Assembly: GCF_900167375.1 (NCBI RefSeq)
Contig: NZ_FUWY01000002.1
Span: forward strand, 418,467 to 482,466
DNA length: 64,000 nt
Direction of reading: 5' to 3'
Origin: Anaerorhabdus furcosa
GTDB lineage: Bacteria; Bacillota_I; Bacilli_A; Erysipelotrichales; Erysipelotrichaceae
Translations under genes and position numbers: made by a program
The notes under the pieces: model-generated
Seen by the model: the letters and a program-made list of their open reading frames with translations, nothing else
Databases searched by the model: none
What the model was told of the DNA's origin: nothing
In this document: positions 1 through 8,152 of the stretch, one piece after another
Layout: the number at the start of each line of letters is the position of its first letter
Numbering within the stretch: position 1 is the first letter of the stretch

Positions 1-2
1 GA

Positions 3-320
3 CCATTTAGTTTAAATAATGACAAGAAAATACCTTGCGACTATTCTTTATTTGAAAGTAATCCAACAATTTGTTTTGAATACCCTCAATCATCATCTGT
101 GAAGCTTACTAATGGCAAACATGGTGTCATTGTTGATTTAGTAGGTTATCGATGGTTAGCATTCTGGACAAAGCAAAATGCACCATTTATGTGCATTGAA
201 CCATGGCATGGACATGGTGATTATAGTGAAAACGATCTTCCTTTTGATAAAAGAGAAGGAACGATTAACTTAGCACCGAATCATCACTATGAAACAGCGT
301 ATTGTATAGAAATTTACTAG
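3..320 (+). CDS. aldose 1-epimerase-like protein, C-terminal part (partial)
   Basis: The reading frame is open to the left edge, so only about the last 105 residues are present. Visible motifs are VIVDLVGYRWLAFWT and CIEPWHGHGD, followed by a typical last strand of a galactose-mutarotase fold. In the LacX-like branch of this family the Glu of the CIEPW motif sits at the catalytic position. The expected role is interconversion of sugar anomers, or binding of phosphorylated sugars, in the cytoplasm. The gene ends 43 bp before nagB, so it may belong to the same amino-sugar locus. The family assignment is good; the substrate is unknown. Confidence 0.75.
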   Translation, partial: PFSLNNDKKIPCDYSLFESNPTICFEYPQSSSVKLTNGKHGVIVDLVGYRWLAFWTKQNAPFMCIEPWHGHGDYSENDLPFDKREGTINLAPNHHYETAYCIEIY

Positions 321-363
321 AAAACGTGATATAAATATATGAGAAAAGAAGGAGATAGAGGAA

Positions 364-1089
364 ATGTTTAAAATCATAGTCGTAGAGAATTACGATGAAG
401 CAAGTAGTGAAGCTTTTAAAGTAATGAAGGAAGAAGTTGTATCTCATGAAAAACCAGTATTAGGTCTAGCAACAGGTTCAACACCAATTGGTCTATATAA
501 GAAAATGCAAGCTGATCATAAATCAAATGGAACATCATATAAGAATGTGATTACATTCAATCTTGATGAATACATTGGTTTACCAAAATCACATGAGCAA
601 ACATATTATACGTTCATGCATGAAAACTTATTTGATGGATTAAATATTCCAGAAGAAAATATTCATATACCAGTAGGAGATAGTGACAATGTCCCTGCAG
701 AATGCGTAAAATATGAAGAAGCAATGAAAGAATACAACATTGATATTCAATTATTAGGTATCGGTGGAAATGGTCACATTGGTTTCAATGAACCAGGAAC
801 ATCATTTGATACATTAACTCATATTGTAGATTTACAAGAAAAAACACGTTTAGATAATGCTCGTTTCTTTGATAGCATTGATGAAGTACCTACTCAAGCA
901 ATTACAATGGGTATCGCAACAATTATGAAATCAAAGAAAGTATTACTTGTAGCTACAGGTGAAAATAAAGCTGATGCTATTTATGGCATGATCAAAGGTC
1001 CTATCTCTGAAGATTGTCCAGCTAGTGCATTACAAAATCATCCAAATGTTATTGTAATCGTTGATAAAGCTGCAGCAAGCAAACTATAG
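364..1089 (+). CDS. nagB: glucosamine-6-phosphate deaminase
   Basis: The 241-residue protein has the NagB/RpiA-fold signatures LATGSTPIGLYKKM (substrate phosphate loop), NLDEYIGL (with the catalytic Asp) and GIGGNGHIGFNEPG. NagB converts glucosamine-6-phosphate to fructose-6-phosphate and ammonia, linking amino-sugar catabolism to glycolysis. The length is normal for the short Gram-positive form, which lacks the long allosteric C-terminal segment of the E. coli enzyme. A strong AAGGAGAT-type ribosome binding site precedes the ATG. trxA follows after 8 bp and is probably cotranscribed. Confidence 0.95.
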   Translation: MFKIIVVENYDEASSEAFKVMKEEVVSHEKPVLGLATGSTPIGLYKKMQADHKSNGTSYKNVITFNLDEYIGLPKSHEQTYYTFMHENLFDGLNIPEENIHIPVGDSDNVPAECVKYEEAMKEYNIDIQLLGIGGNGHIGFNEPGTSFDTLTHIVDLQEKTRLDNARFFDSIDEVPTQAITMGIATIMKSKKVLLVATGENKADAIYGMIKGPISEDCPASALQNHPNVIVIVDKAAASKL

Positions 1090-1097
1090 GTAGCCAA

Positions 1098-1409
1098 ATG
1101 AAAGTAATTGAAACAATACAAGAGTTTGACCAACTTATTGAAAGCAACAAACCTGTTTTGGTTGATTTCTTTGCTGAATGGTGTGGACCATGTAAAATGA
1201 TTGCACCTGTTCTTGAGGAATTAAGTAAATCATATGAAACTATTGAGTTTGTGAAGGTTGATGTGGATGCATTGGGTGAATTAGCGCAACGATATAGTGT
1301 GATGTCAATTCCAGCGCTATTTGCATTTAAAGAAGGTCAAGTTGTTAAAAGTGCAGTTGGTTTTCAACCAAAACCTGCTTTAGAATCAATGTTAAATTTA
1401 ATTAAGTAA
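1098..1409 (+). CDS. trxA: thioredoxin
   Basis: This 103-residue single-domain thioredoxin has the redox motif WCGPC near residue 30 (ADFFAEWCGPCKMIAP-like context) and the cis-Pro loop MSIPALFAF. It reduces protein disulfides in the cytoplasm with thioredoxin reductase as partner; no reductase is visible here. It starts 8 bp after nagB and ends at a strong terminator, so it is the last gene of that operon. The ribosome binding site (GGTAG) is weak, which is consistent with coupling to nagB. Confidence 0.93.
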   Translation: MKVIETIQEFDQLIESNKPVLVDFFAEWCGPCKMIAPVLEELSKSYETIEFVKVDVDALGELAQRYSVMSIPALFAFKEGQVVKSAVGFQPKPALESMLNLIK

Positions 1410-1436
1410 GAGACGATAAAACGTCTCTTTTCTTTT
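1410..1436 (+). terminator. intrinsic terminator after trxA
   Basis: GAGACG (1410-1415) pairs with CGTCTC (1422-1427), followed by a T-rich tract. It closes the nagB-trxA unit. Confidence 0.9.
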
Positions 1437-1492
1437 GCAATTAAGCAAAATAATGGTGACTACTCTAAAATAGGAATATAATGAACATAAAT

Positions 1493-1509
1493 GTTTATGG
1501 TTACTAAAC
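1493..1509. promoter_or_regulatory. upstream degenerate copy of the pot operator
   Basis: The 17-mer GTTTATGGTTACTAAAC matches the palindrome at 1588-1604 in 13 of 17 positions, including the full right half ACTAAAC. It lies upstream of the promoter at 1529-1556. With the second copy it could allow looping or cooperative binding by the XRE-cupin regulator encoded next. Binding is inference. Confidence 0.45.
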
Positions 1510-1528
1510 AAAAAGTTTATAAAACCTA

Positions 1529-1556
1529 TTGCATTTTTGACAAGTTTTTGTATAAT
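1529..1556 (+). promoter_or_regulatory. probable promoter of the puuR-pot operon
   Basis: TTGCAT (1529-1534) and TATAAT (1551-1556) are separated by 16 bp, upstream of the regulator gene and downstream of the trxA terminator. It sits between two operator-like sequences. Confidence 0.65.
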
Positions 1557-1587
1557 AATATTTGCGTTTATTAAATGAAAACAAGTA

Positions 1588-1604
1588 GTTTAGTAATACT
1601 AAAC
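1588..1604. promoter_or_regulatory. palindromic operator before the puuR-like gene
   Basis: GTTTAGTAATACTAAAC is a perfect 7-3-7 palindrome about 32 bp downstream of the -10 hexamer and just before the AAAGGAGG ribosome binding site. The position suits autorepression by the XRE-cupin protein of this operon. Confidence 0.65.
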
Positions 1605-1620
1605 AAAAGGAGGCGATTTT

Positions 1621-2160
1621 ATGGACATAGGACATCGAATAAAACAACTAAGGACCAAGAACAATCTAACGCTTGAAGAATTAGCGAGTCGTTGTGAATT
1701 GACCAAAGGATTTTTGTCACAATTGGAACGTAATTTAACATCGCCATCCATTCAAACACTGGAGGATATTGCAGAGGCTTTAGGGACAACCATGGCTAAA
1801 TTCTTCCAAGAAGAAAAAGATGAGAAAATTGTCTTTGGTATTGATGATTATTTTGTAGATGAACGTGATGGAAGCATTGTGAATTGGATTGTACCCAATG
1901 CACAAAAAAATGAGATGGAACCCATTCTTTTAGAATTATCAGAAAATGGGGAAAGCCAACTTGTATTACCTCATGAAGGAGAAGAGTTTGGATATGTATT
2001 ATCTGGACGTATTCGACTGATTAAGGGTGAGAGTAAAAAAGGGATTTCAATTAAAAAAGGTGAGACATTTTACATTAAGGGGAATGAGCAGCACTACTTA
2101 AAAAATGATTCAACACAAAGTGCTAAAGTTCTATGGATATGTACACCACCAATTTTCTAG
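1621..2160 (+). CDS. XRE-family regulator with C-terminal cupin domain (PuuR/polyamine-type)
   Basis: The 179 residues split into an N-terminal helix-turn-helix (about 7-60, with LEELASRCELTKGFLSQLERN) and a C-terminal cupin (about 105-175, with LVLPHEGEEFGYVLSGRIRLI and KGETFYIKGNEQHYLKN). XRE-cupin proteins of this layout commonly sense a small metabolite in the cupin and repress the adjacent operon. Immediately downstream is a full polyamine transporter (15-bp gap to potA), so control of polyamine uptake is the natural inference. A perfect palindrome in its own leader (1588-1604) is the likely binding site. Confidence 0.85.
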   Translation: MDIGHRIKQLRTKNNLTLEELASRCELTKGFLSQLERNLTSPSIQTLEDIAEALGTTMAKFFQEEKDEKIVFGIDDYFVDERDGSIVNWIVPNAQKNEMEPILLELSENGESQLVLPHEGEEFGYVLSGRIRLIKGESKKGISIKKGETFYIKGNEQHYLKNDSTQSAKVLWICTPPIF

Positions 2161-2175
2161 AAGGAGAGGGGATCT

Positions 2176-3744
2176 ATGAAAAAATTAATTCAATTTAAAA
2201 ACATTGTAAAATCATTTGATAATCAAATTGTATTAAAAGGAATAAATTTGGATATCTATGAAAATGAATTTGTTACATTACTTGGACCATCTGGTTGTGG
2301 TAAAACAACATTATTACGTATTCTAGGTGGATTCTTAGAACAAACATCAGGAGAAATTGTCTTTGATGGTGATGAAATTAGTAAGGTTCCAGCATATAAG
2401 CGAAACTTAAATACAGTATTCCAAAAATATGCATTATTTCCTCATTTAAATGTTTATGATAACATCGCGTTTGGTTTAAAAATAAAGAAACAATCAAAAG
2501 ATATTATTGAACAAAAAGTAAATCGTATGTTAAGTCTAGTTGGACTTGAAGGATATGCAAAAAGAAATGTTACTCTTTTATCAGGAGGGCAACAACAACG
2601 TGTTGCGATTGCAAGAGCTTTGGTTAATGAACCAGATGTTTTATTGTTAGATGAGCCACTAGGAGCTTTGGATTTAAAACTTAGAAAAGAAATGCAACAT
2701 GAGCTTAAAAAGATTCAACAAGAAGTTGGAATTACCTTCATTTTTGTAACTCATGATCAAGAAGAAGCTCTTACAATGAGTGATAAGATTGTGGTTATGA
2801 AAGATGGAGAAATTATTCAAATTGGTACACCAACTGAAATATACAATGAACCAGTAGATGAATATGTTGCAAGATTTATTGGAGAATCAAATATTATTGA
2901 TGGGGTAATGAAAGAAGATTATCTTGTTGATTTTGATGATAAAGATTATAAATGTGTTGATCATGGGTTTAGAGAGAATGAACCTGTAGATATTATGATT
3001 CGTCCGGAAGACATTGATATTGTCGCAAGAAATAAAGGTGTTTTAAACGGTGAGGTAAAGTCAACATTATTCAAAGGTGTTCACTATGAAATCATCGTAG
3101 AAACAGTATCAGGGACTTCAAAAACAGTTACAATGCATGTTTTAGGAAATAAAGATATTGTCAATGAAGAAGAAAAAGAAAAGATAAGTGCAAGTAACTT
3201 CTATATGGATTTAGAAGATGTACCTAATTTAACAACGGGTGATGTGACTGCACGTGCCAATGCACAAGCATGGAACTTTGATAATGAAGATTTATCAATC
3301 AGTAAAGTGACTTATGATGTGAAAAATGAAAAAGGTGTATATCCTTGTACATTTGAAACAAGTAATGGAACTGCGGTAACAATCAATATCACAGTAGTAG
3401 AGCCAATCTTTACAGAAGATGCTACTAATGAAGAAGCTGTACAAGCATTTGATTTCTACAAAACAGTTGATGAAATTAAAGAAAGTATTGCGCTTGATAC
3501 TGATTTAAAACGTTGGGCAAATGCAACTGCATGGTCACTTGAAGATGACAGTGTTGTAGAAATTTATGATGTGAAATATGATTTTGATGATGAAAATATA
3601 ACTGAAGGTGATTATCAAATCACATTCGCAACTAAGGGTAGAGAATTTAAAATTCACACAACTGACTACAAAAAAGAAGGCATGAAGGTTGGTTTATCAT
3701 TTGCACCTGAAGACATTCATGTTATGAGTAAGGTTGGTTTTTAG
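2176..3744 (+). CDS. potA: spermidine/putrescine ABC transporter ATP-binding protein with an insertion in the TOBE region
   Basis: Residues 1-235 form a standard ABC ATPase: Walker [10 protein letters not shown] (37-45), signature LSGGQ (135-139), Walker B VLLLDEP (155-161), H-loop His193. A TOBE-like part begins near 270 ([10 protein letters not shown]) and its last strand appears only at about 502-520 ([13 protein letters not shown]). Between them lies an insert (about 322-498) with two imperfect repeats (about 353-408 and 441-496, sharing an ANAxAW core). At 522 residues it is far longer than the usual 350-380. PotA powers polyamine import with PotB/PotC and receives substrate from PotD. 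The repeats look like small beta-sandwich modules; their function is unknown. Confidence 0.92.
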   Translation: MKKLIQFKNIVKSFDNQIVLKGINLDIYENEFVTLLGPSGCGKTTLLRILGGFLEQTSGEIVFDGDEISKVPAYKRNLNTVFQKYALFPHLNVYDNIAFGLKIKKQSKDIIEQKVNRMLSLVGLEGYAKRNVTLLSGGQQQRVAIARALVNEPDVLLLDEPLGALDLKLRKEMQHELKKIQQEVGITFIFVTHDQEEALTMSDKIVVMKDGEIIQIGTPTEIYNEPVDEYVARFIGESNIIDGVMKEDYLVDFDDKDYKCVDHGFRENEPVDIMIRPEDIDIVARNKGVLNGEVKSTLFKGVHYEIIVETVSGTSKTVTMHVLGNKDIVNEEEKEKISASNFYMDLEDVPNLTTGDVTARANAQAWNFDNEDLSISKVTYDVKNEKGVYPCTFETSNGTAVTINITVVEPIFTEDATNEEAVQAFDFYKTVDEIKESIALDTDLKRWANATAWSLEDDSVVEIYDVKYDFDDENITEGDYQITFATKGREFKIHTTDYKKEGMKVGLSFAPEDIHVMSKVGF

Positions 3745-3747
3745 ACG

Positions 3748-4533
3748 ATGAAGAGTTTCTCTCGTCTGGTTTACCCCTATGTTGTATGGGCTGCGATATT
3801 TATTGTCGTGCCGATGTTATTAATTGTTTTGTATGCATTTACTAAAGAAGGTAATGGTGTATTAACACTTCAATTTACTTTTGATAACTTTGCTAGATTT
3901 TTTAGCGATAGTATTTTCCCCAATGTATTGTGGAGATCATTAAAACTAGCTATAATCACAACGGTTATTTGTATATTAATTGGATATCCTGCTGCTTATT
4001 TCATGTCGAAATTGCATGTAAATAAACGCACAATGATGGTATTACTTATCACACTACCCATGTGGATTAATATGCTAGTACGTACTTATGCATGGCGTGG
4101 TATTTTGTTAGATGTTCCTGTATCAGGTGAAATTAAAGTTTACATCGGTATGGTGTATAACTTCTTACCATTCATGATTTTACAAATTTATACCTCACTA
4201 TTAAAAATGGATCCAAGTTTAATTGCAGCCGCAAATGATTTAGGCGCAAATAAATTTGAAACATTTAGAAGAGTTGTACTTCCTTTGTCAATTCCAGGAG
4301 TTATCTCTGGGATTACACTCGTATTTTTACCAGCAGTATCAAGTTTCTTCATTCCAAAATTACTTGGTGGAGGAGACTTCGTTTTAGTGGGTAACTTAAT
4401 TGAAAATTACTTTGTCTCTACAGGTGATTGGAACTTTGGTTCGGCAATATCACTAATTATGGCAATGATTATCTTGATTTCAATGTTTGTTACAAAGAAA
4501 TTGGATTATGAAAGTGCAGAGGTGGGTGACTAA
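3748..4533 (+). CDS. potB: spermidine/putrescine ABC transporter permease
   Basis: The 261-residue integral membrane protein has six predicted membrane segments, starting with VVWAAIFIVVPMLLIVLYAF. It carries the ABC permease EAA loop in AANDLGANKFETFRRVVLPLSIPGV, which docks to PotA. It starts 3 bp after potA and its stop overlaps the potC start (TAATG). It is one half of the heterodimeric channel for polyamine uptake. Confidence 0.93.
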   Translation: MKSFSRLVYPYVVWAAIFIVVPMLLIVLYAFTKEGNGVLTLQFTFDNFARFFSDSIFPNVLWRSLKLAIITTVICILIGYPAAYFMSKLHVNKRTMMVLLITLPMWINMLVRTYAWRGILLDVPVSGEIKVYIGMVYNFLPFMILQIYTSLLKMDPSLIAAANDLGANKFETFRRVVLPLSIPGVISGITLVFLPAVSSFFIPKLLGGGDFVLVGNLIENYFVSTGDWNFGSAISLIMAMIILISMFVTKKLDYESAEVGD

Positions 4534-5357
4534 TGAAGAAATTAAAAAACTTACCTTCAAGAATCTACTTACTTTTAATTCTTGCGTTCTTCTATTTACC
4601 AATTTTATATGTTGTTATCTTTTCATTCAATGAATCAAAGAGTTTAACTAATTTTACAGGGTTCTCTCTTCAATGGTATGAGAAAATGTTTAACAATCGT
4701 ACGATGATGGAAGCAATTTGGTACACCGTAATTATTGCTGTACTTGCAACAATCATCTCTACTATTGTGGGAACAATTACTGCTATTGGTTTGAGTAAAT
4801 CAAGAAGAATATTAAAAGAAACAGTGATGCAAGTAAACAATTTACCAATGCTTAATCCGGAGATTGTTACAGCGATTGGATTGATGCTTTTCTTTACATC
4901 ACTTCAAATTAAAACAGGATTTACAACTTTGCTGATTGCTCATATTGCATTCTGTATTCCTTATGTTATTTTAAGTATTATGCCAAAACTTAGACAACTT
5001 GATAATAATCTTGCAGAAGCAGCACTCGATTTGGGGTGTACTCCTTGGCAAGCACTTATCAAAGTAATTATTCCACAAATTACACCAGGGATTGTATCAG
5101 GGGCTTTAATTGCCTTTACGATGTCCTTTGATGATTTCATCATTTCATTCTTTACAACAGGTCCTGGAGTAAACAATATATCAATTTATGTTTATACAAT
5201 GTATAAACGTATCAATCCAAGTATTAACGCATTGTCATCGATTATCGTATTTGTCATTACGATTGTACTTGTTTTAGTCAATGTGGTACCTCTCATTCGA
5301 GATAGAAAGAAAAAAGGGAAAGTAAATGAAGAAGATTTTAGTAACAGTATTATGTAG
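4533..5357 (+). CDS. potC: spermidine/putrescine ABC transporter permease
   Basis: The 274-residue partner permease has a first segment LLLILAFFYLPILYVVIFSFNES and the EAA loop AEAALDLGCTPWQALIKVIIPQITPGI. It overlaps potB by one base and its end overlaps the potD start by 32 bp, so translation is tightly coupled. The C-terminal tail is charged and cytoplasmic. Confidence 0.93.
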   Translation: MKKLKNLPSRIYLLLILAFFYLPILYVVIFSFNESKSLTNFTGFSLQWYEKMFNNRTMMEAIWYTVIIAVLATIISTIVGTITAIGLSKSRRILKETVMQVNNLPMLNPEIVTAIGLMLFFTSLQIKTGFTTLLIAHIAFCIPYVILSIMPKLRQLDNNLAEAALDLGCTPWQALIKVIIPQITPGIVSGALIAFTMSFDDFIISFFTTGPGVNNISIYVYTMYKRINPSINALSSIIVFVITIVLVLVNVVPLIRDRKKKGKVNEEDFSNSIM

Positions 5358-6405
5358 TTTATTCGCTTTATCACTAACTGGTTGTGGCACTAAAACAAGT
5401 GATGTAGATCCTATTGCACAATATGGTTGTGATGTACTTAATGTATATAACTGGGGTGAATACGTTGGTGAAAATGTAATTGGTAATTTTGAAAGACAAT
5501 ACAATGTAAAAGTAAATTACTCTTTATTTGATTCAAATGAAGTTATGTATACAAAATTATTAGGAGGAAATGAATACGATATTCTAGTACCTTCTGATTA
5601 TATGATTGAACGATTAGTTGAAGAAAATTTACTTCAACCTATTGATTGGAATTTAATCACAAACAAAGAAAACTTATACGATGGAATTATGGGTGCAGCA
5701 TTTGATCCAGAAAATACATACTCAGCACCATATTTTTGGGGCAGTGTAGGAATTGTGTACAATAAAAATAACGTAGATCCCTCTGATGTAGAAAAAGAAG
5801 GATTTAATGTATTAAAGAATTCTAAATATGCAAACCGTGTTTATATGTATGATTCAGAAAGAGATAGCTTTATGATTGCGTTAAAAGCACTTGGCTATTC
5901 AATGAATACTGAAAACATGGATGAGATTAACGAAGCATACAATTGGTTACTAGAACTAGATAAGAATGTAAATCCAGCCTATGTAACAGATGAAGTTATT
6001 GACAGTATGGTTAATGGAGAAAAAGACTTAGCAGTTGTTTATAGTGGTGATGCAGCGTATATCTTATCTGAAAATGAAGATATGGATTACTATATGCCAG
6101 AAACAGGAACAAACATCTGGGTTGATGCAATGGTGATACCTGCAAACTCAAAATGTCCAGCATTAGCACACGAATTTATTAATTTTGTATTAACAGATGA
6201 TGCATCATATGACAATTCATCTACAGTTGGTTATGCTAGTTCTAATAAAAATGTATTAGAAGAAATGACTGCGGAAGGTGGAGAATTTGATGGCAATCCA
6301 GCATATCTACCACGTACAGATGGTCCAAATGATGAATTCTTCAAACACAATGAAGCAATGAAGAAAGTATTATCAGACCTTTGGATTAAAGTTAAAAATC
6401 AATAA
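5326..6405 (+). CDS. potD: spermidine/putrescine-binding lipoprotein
   Basis: The N-terminus is a lipoprotein signal peptide with lipobox LTGC (Cys20), so the mature protein is membrane-anchored outside the cell. LNVYNWGEYVGENVIGNFE and the DILVPSDYMIERL motif are typical of PotD/PotF-type type-2 substrate-binding proteins. It captures polyamine and delivers it to PotBC. The 32-bp overlap with potC is unusually long but keeps the coding order potABCD intact. A terminator follows immediately. Confidence 0.93.
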   Translation: MKKILVTVLCSLFALSLTGCGTKTSDVDPIAQYGCDVLNVYNWGEYVGENVIGNFERQYNVKVNYSLFDSNEVMYTKLLGGNEYDILVPSDYMIERLVEENLLQPIDWNLITNKENLYDGIMGAAFDPENTYSAPYFWGSVGIVYNKNNVDPSDVEKEGFNVLKNSKYANRVYMYDSERDSFMIALKALGYSMNTENMDEINEAYNWLLELDKNVNPAYVTDEVIDSMVNGEKDLAVVYSGDAAYILSENEDMDYYMPETGTNIWVDAMVIPANSKCPALAHEFINFVLTDDASYDNSSTVGYASSNKNVLEEMTAEGGEFDGNPAYLPRTDGPNDEFFKHNEAMKKVLSDLWIKVKNQ

Positions 6406-6413
6406 GACATAAA

Positions 6414-6438
6414 GCGATCATCTCGATCGCTTTTCTTT
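6414..6438 (+). terminator. terminator after potD
   Basis: GCGATC (6414-6419) pairs with GATCGC (6425-6430) across a 5-base loop and is followed by a T-rich run. Confidence 0.85.
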
Positions 6439-6492
6439 TTATAGCATGAAAAAAAGCGACTTATACAATGTATACTTCGCTTCATTTTCGAA

Positions 6493-6579
6493 TGGTGGGG
6501 ATAATGGGACTTGAACCCATACGATGTTGCCATCACCGGATTTTAAGTCCGATGCGTCTGCCTATTCCGCCATATCCCC
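6493..6579 (-). tRNA. tRNA-Leu (anticodon TAA)
   Basis: On the minus strand this folds as a class II tRNA with a long variable arm, a GGGGAT...ATCCCC acceptor, anticodon loop CTTAAAA and encoded CCA. It is cotranscribed after tRNA-Cys. Confidence 0.95.
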
Positions 6580-6594
6580 TTATTAAATTTTTGT

Positions 6595-6669
6595 TGGAGG
6601 TTCCTGCCGGACTCGAACCGGCGATCACAGAGTTGCAGTCTATTGCCTTACCAACTTGGCTAAGGAACC
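6595..6669 (-). tRNA. tRNA-Cys (anticodon GCA)
   Basis: The acceptor stem is GGTTCCT/AGGAACC, the anticodon loop CTGCAAC reads GCA, and CCA is encoded. It lies upstream of tRNA-Leu on the minus strand, just after a good promoter. Confidence 0.93.
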
Positions 6670-6691
6670 AGTTTCTTTTCCGTGCTTTATT

Positions 6692-6720
6692 ATTATATAG
6701 TACGACCTATCAAAATGCAA
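6692..6720 (-). promoter_or_regulatory. promoter of the tRNA-Cys/tRNA-Leu unit
   Basis: On the minus strand TTGCAT (6715-6720) and TATAAT (6692-6697) are separated by exactly 17 bp, upstream of tRNA-Cys. Confidence 0.8.
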
Positions 6721-6866
6721 CCACAAAATTAAGTTTTTTTCACAAAGACTTTTAAAAAAATATTCACATTAAATAGAGGATGAAGAATCTTTTATTAATA
6801 AGGAATAAAAGAAGGTTTACCAAAATATATTGAAAGTAATTGCTTCTAATTAAGTGATTAGATAAA

Positions 6867-7238
6867 ATGGAAACAAGGAGAGAAAAAAGTATTAGAGATT
6901 TATTAGAACAATATTTTGATGCAATAAGTAATGCAGATGTAGTTAAACTAAAAACAATCTTTCATCCAAATGCATCCATGTATGGTTATCTAGGTGATCA
7001 AGTTGTTGTAGGTACACCAGAAATATTTTATGCAGATTTAAATTCTAAACCTTCAATGATTAAACAAAACATAAAGTGTACCTGTGTTGTTGATTCAATC
7101 CAAGTTATTTCCAATACGGCCACAGCTTCTATTTTGGTAGATAACTTTTATGGTGTAGCTACAGTTAATGATTCATTTCATCTAATAAAGTTTGATAATG
7201 AATGGAAGATTGTATGCAAAACATTTACAACGCTATAG
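6867..7238 (+). CDS. NTF2-like (lumazine-binding-like/SnoaL-type) small protein
   Basis: This 123-residue cone-fold protein starts with IRDLLEQYFDAISNADVVKLKTIFHPNASMYGY, the usual opening of nuclear-transport-factor-2-like domains. It ends with SFHLIKFDNEWKIVCKTF, typical of the 'putative lumazine-binding' subfamily. Members bind small molecules or act as minor enzymes; the substrate cannot be told from sequence. The gene stands alone between two tRNA units. The ribosome binding site is weak (no clear GGAGG), so the ATG choice is moderately certain. Confidence 0.75.
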   Translation: METRREKSIRDLLEQYFDAISNADVVKLKTIFHPNASMYGYLGDQVVVGTPEIFYADLNSKPSMIKQNIKCTCVVDSIQVISNTATASILVDNFYGVATVNDSFHLIKFDNEWKIVCKTFTTL

Positions 7239-7274
7239 TATTTTAATCTATTTCGTAGTTTTTGAAATTATGTG

Positions 7275-7306
7275 TTGCAATTTGTGTTGTTGTTTGCTAT
7301 TATAAT
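7275..7306 (+). promoter_or_regulatory. probable promoter of the seven-tRNA operon
   Basis: TTGCAA (7275-7280) is followed by overlapping -10 candidates TATTAT (7298-7303, 17-bp spacing) and TATAAT (7301-7306). It lies about 35 bp before the first tRNA. Confidence 0.6.
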
Positions 7307-7341
7307 ATAGCACTGTAAATTACAGTACATCTTCTTAAAAT

Positions 7342-7418
7342 GCGCCCATAGCTCAACTGGATAGAGCGTTTGACTACGGATCAAAAGGTTGCGGGTTCGA
7401 TTCCTACTGGGCGCGCCA
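7342..7418 (+). tRNA. tRNA-Arg (anticodon ACG)
   Basis: Acceptor GCGCCCA with its matching 3' arm, anticodon loop reading ACG in GACTACGGATC, encoded CCA. It is the first gene of the tRNA operon. Confidence 0.95.
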
Positions 7419-7428
7419 TTTAAATAAA

Positions 7429-7505
7429 CGGGATGTAGCACAGCTTGGTAGTGCACTTGATTTGGGATCAAGGGGTCGCAGGTTCGAATCCTGTCATCCC
7501 GACCA
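7429..7505 (+). tRNA. tRNA-Pro (anticodon TGG)
   Basis: Acceptor CGGGATG/CATCCCG, anticodon loop TTTGGGA reading TGG, T-loop GGTTCGAATCC, encoded CCA. Confidence 0.95.
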
Positions 7506-7521
7506 TTTATTTATTCAAGAT

Positions 7522-7598
7522 GGCGAGGTAGCTTAGTTGGCTAGAGCGCTCGGTTCATACCCGGGAGGTCGTGGGTTCGAGTCCCACCCTCGCTACCA
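7522..7598 (+). tRNA. tRNA-Met, elongator (anticodon CAT)
   Basis: The CAT anticodon in CGGTTCATACCCG, together with the GGCGAGG... start and GCTACCA end, matches the elongator-Met pattern of Bacillota rather than initiator or Ile2. Confidence 0.88.
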
Positions 7599-7635
7599 TC
7601 GCTTTAAAACAAAAGTTTATGAGGTCGGAAACATT

Positions 7636-7712
7636 GGACCCTTAGCTCAGTTGGTCAGAGCTACCGGCTCATAACCGGTTGGTCGTAGGTTCGAGTCCTA
7701 CAGGGTCCACCA
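7636..7712 (+). tRNA. tRNA-Ile2 (CAT anticodon, lysidine-modified type)
   Basis: It begins GGACCCTTAGCTCAGTTGG and carries CGGCTCATAACCGG, the pattern of the Bacillota tRNA-Ile that reads AUA after TilS converts C34 to lysidine. It would be mislabelled Met by anticodon alone. Confidence 0.8.
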
Positions 7713-7728
7713 ATCAAAAAAAATCTTT

Positions 7729-7819
7729 GGAGGAATACCCAAGTGGTTGAAGGGTCCGGTCTTGAAAACCGGTAGGTCGGGAAACTGGCGCCTGGGTTCG
7801 AATCCCAGTTCCTCCGCCA
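7729..7819 (+). tRNA. tRNA-Ser (anticodon TGA)
   Basis: Class II tRNA with a long variable arm; acceptor GGAGGAA/TTCCTCC, anticodon loop CTTGAAA reading TGA, encoded CCA. Confidence 0.95.
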
Positions 7820-7842
7820 TTCTTAAAATTTATTTATCACAT

Positions 7843-7919
<77 letters not shown>

Positions 7920-7922
7920 TGT

Positions 7923-7998
7923 GGTCCTGTAGCTCAGTCGGTAGAGCAATGGACTGAAAATCCATGTGTCGCCGGTTCAATCCCGGCTGGGACCACCA
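7923..7998 (+). tRNA. tRNA-Phe (anticodon GAA), prophage integration target
   Basis: Acceptor GGTCCTG with its matching 3' arm, anticodon loop CTGAAAA, encoded CCA. The 3' 48 bases (from 7951) plus two following bases are duplicated exactly at 38519-38568. The gene remains intact because the phage supplies the 3' end. Confidence 0.95.
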
Positions 7999-8000
7999 TT
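7951..8000 (+). repeat. attL core, 50-bp direct repeat (left copy)
   Basis: Identical to 38519-38568. It runs from the anticodon stem of tRNA-Phe through CCA plus TT. Confidence 0.95.
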
Positions 8001-8009
8001 AGAAAACAT

Positions 8010-8046
8010 GCGTATAAGCCTATTTAAAAGGGTTTATACGCTTTTT
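8010..8046 (+). terminator. terminator after tRNA-Phe (phage-supplied)
   Basis: GCGTATAA at 8010-8017 pairs with TTATACGC ending at 8041, followed by TTTTT. It lies inside attL, so it came with the phage and replaces the original tRNA-operon terminator now found at 38577-38628. Confidence 0.85.
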
Positions 8047-8103
8047 CTATGTTCAAAATGAATTGTGAAGATTTGCCGATTTTTGCCAAAGTTTCGGGGT
8101 TTT

Positions 8104-8144
8104 TATAGGGTATTTTGATGTCATTAGGGTACAAATTAGGGTAC
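8104..8144 (+). promoter_or_regulatory. putative integrase arm-type sites near attL
   Basis: TATAGGGTAT (8104-8113) is followed by two direct copies of ATTAGGGTAC (8123-8132, 8135-8144). The same pair of motifs recurs in the same orientation near attR (38452-38472). Confidence 0.6.
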
Positions 8145-8152
8145 AAAAAAGA

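Noticed and set aside
6468..6755. 95-aa open frame on the plus strand
   Set aside because: It is the antisense of tRNA-Leu and tRNA-Cys, not a gene.
7268..7471. 67-aa open frame on the minus strand
   Set aside because: It runs across tRNA-Arg and tRNA-Pro and has no ribosome binding site.
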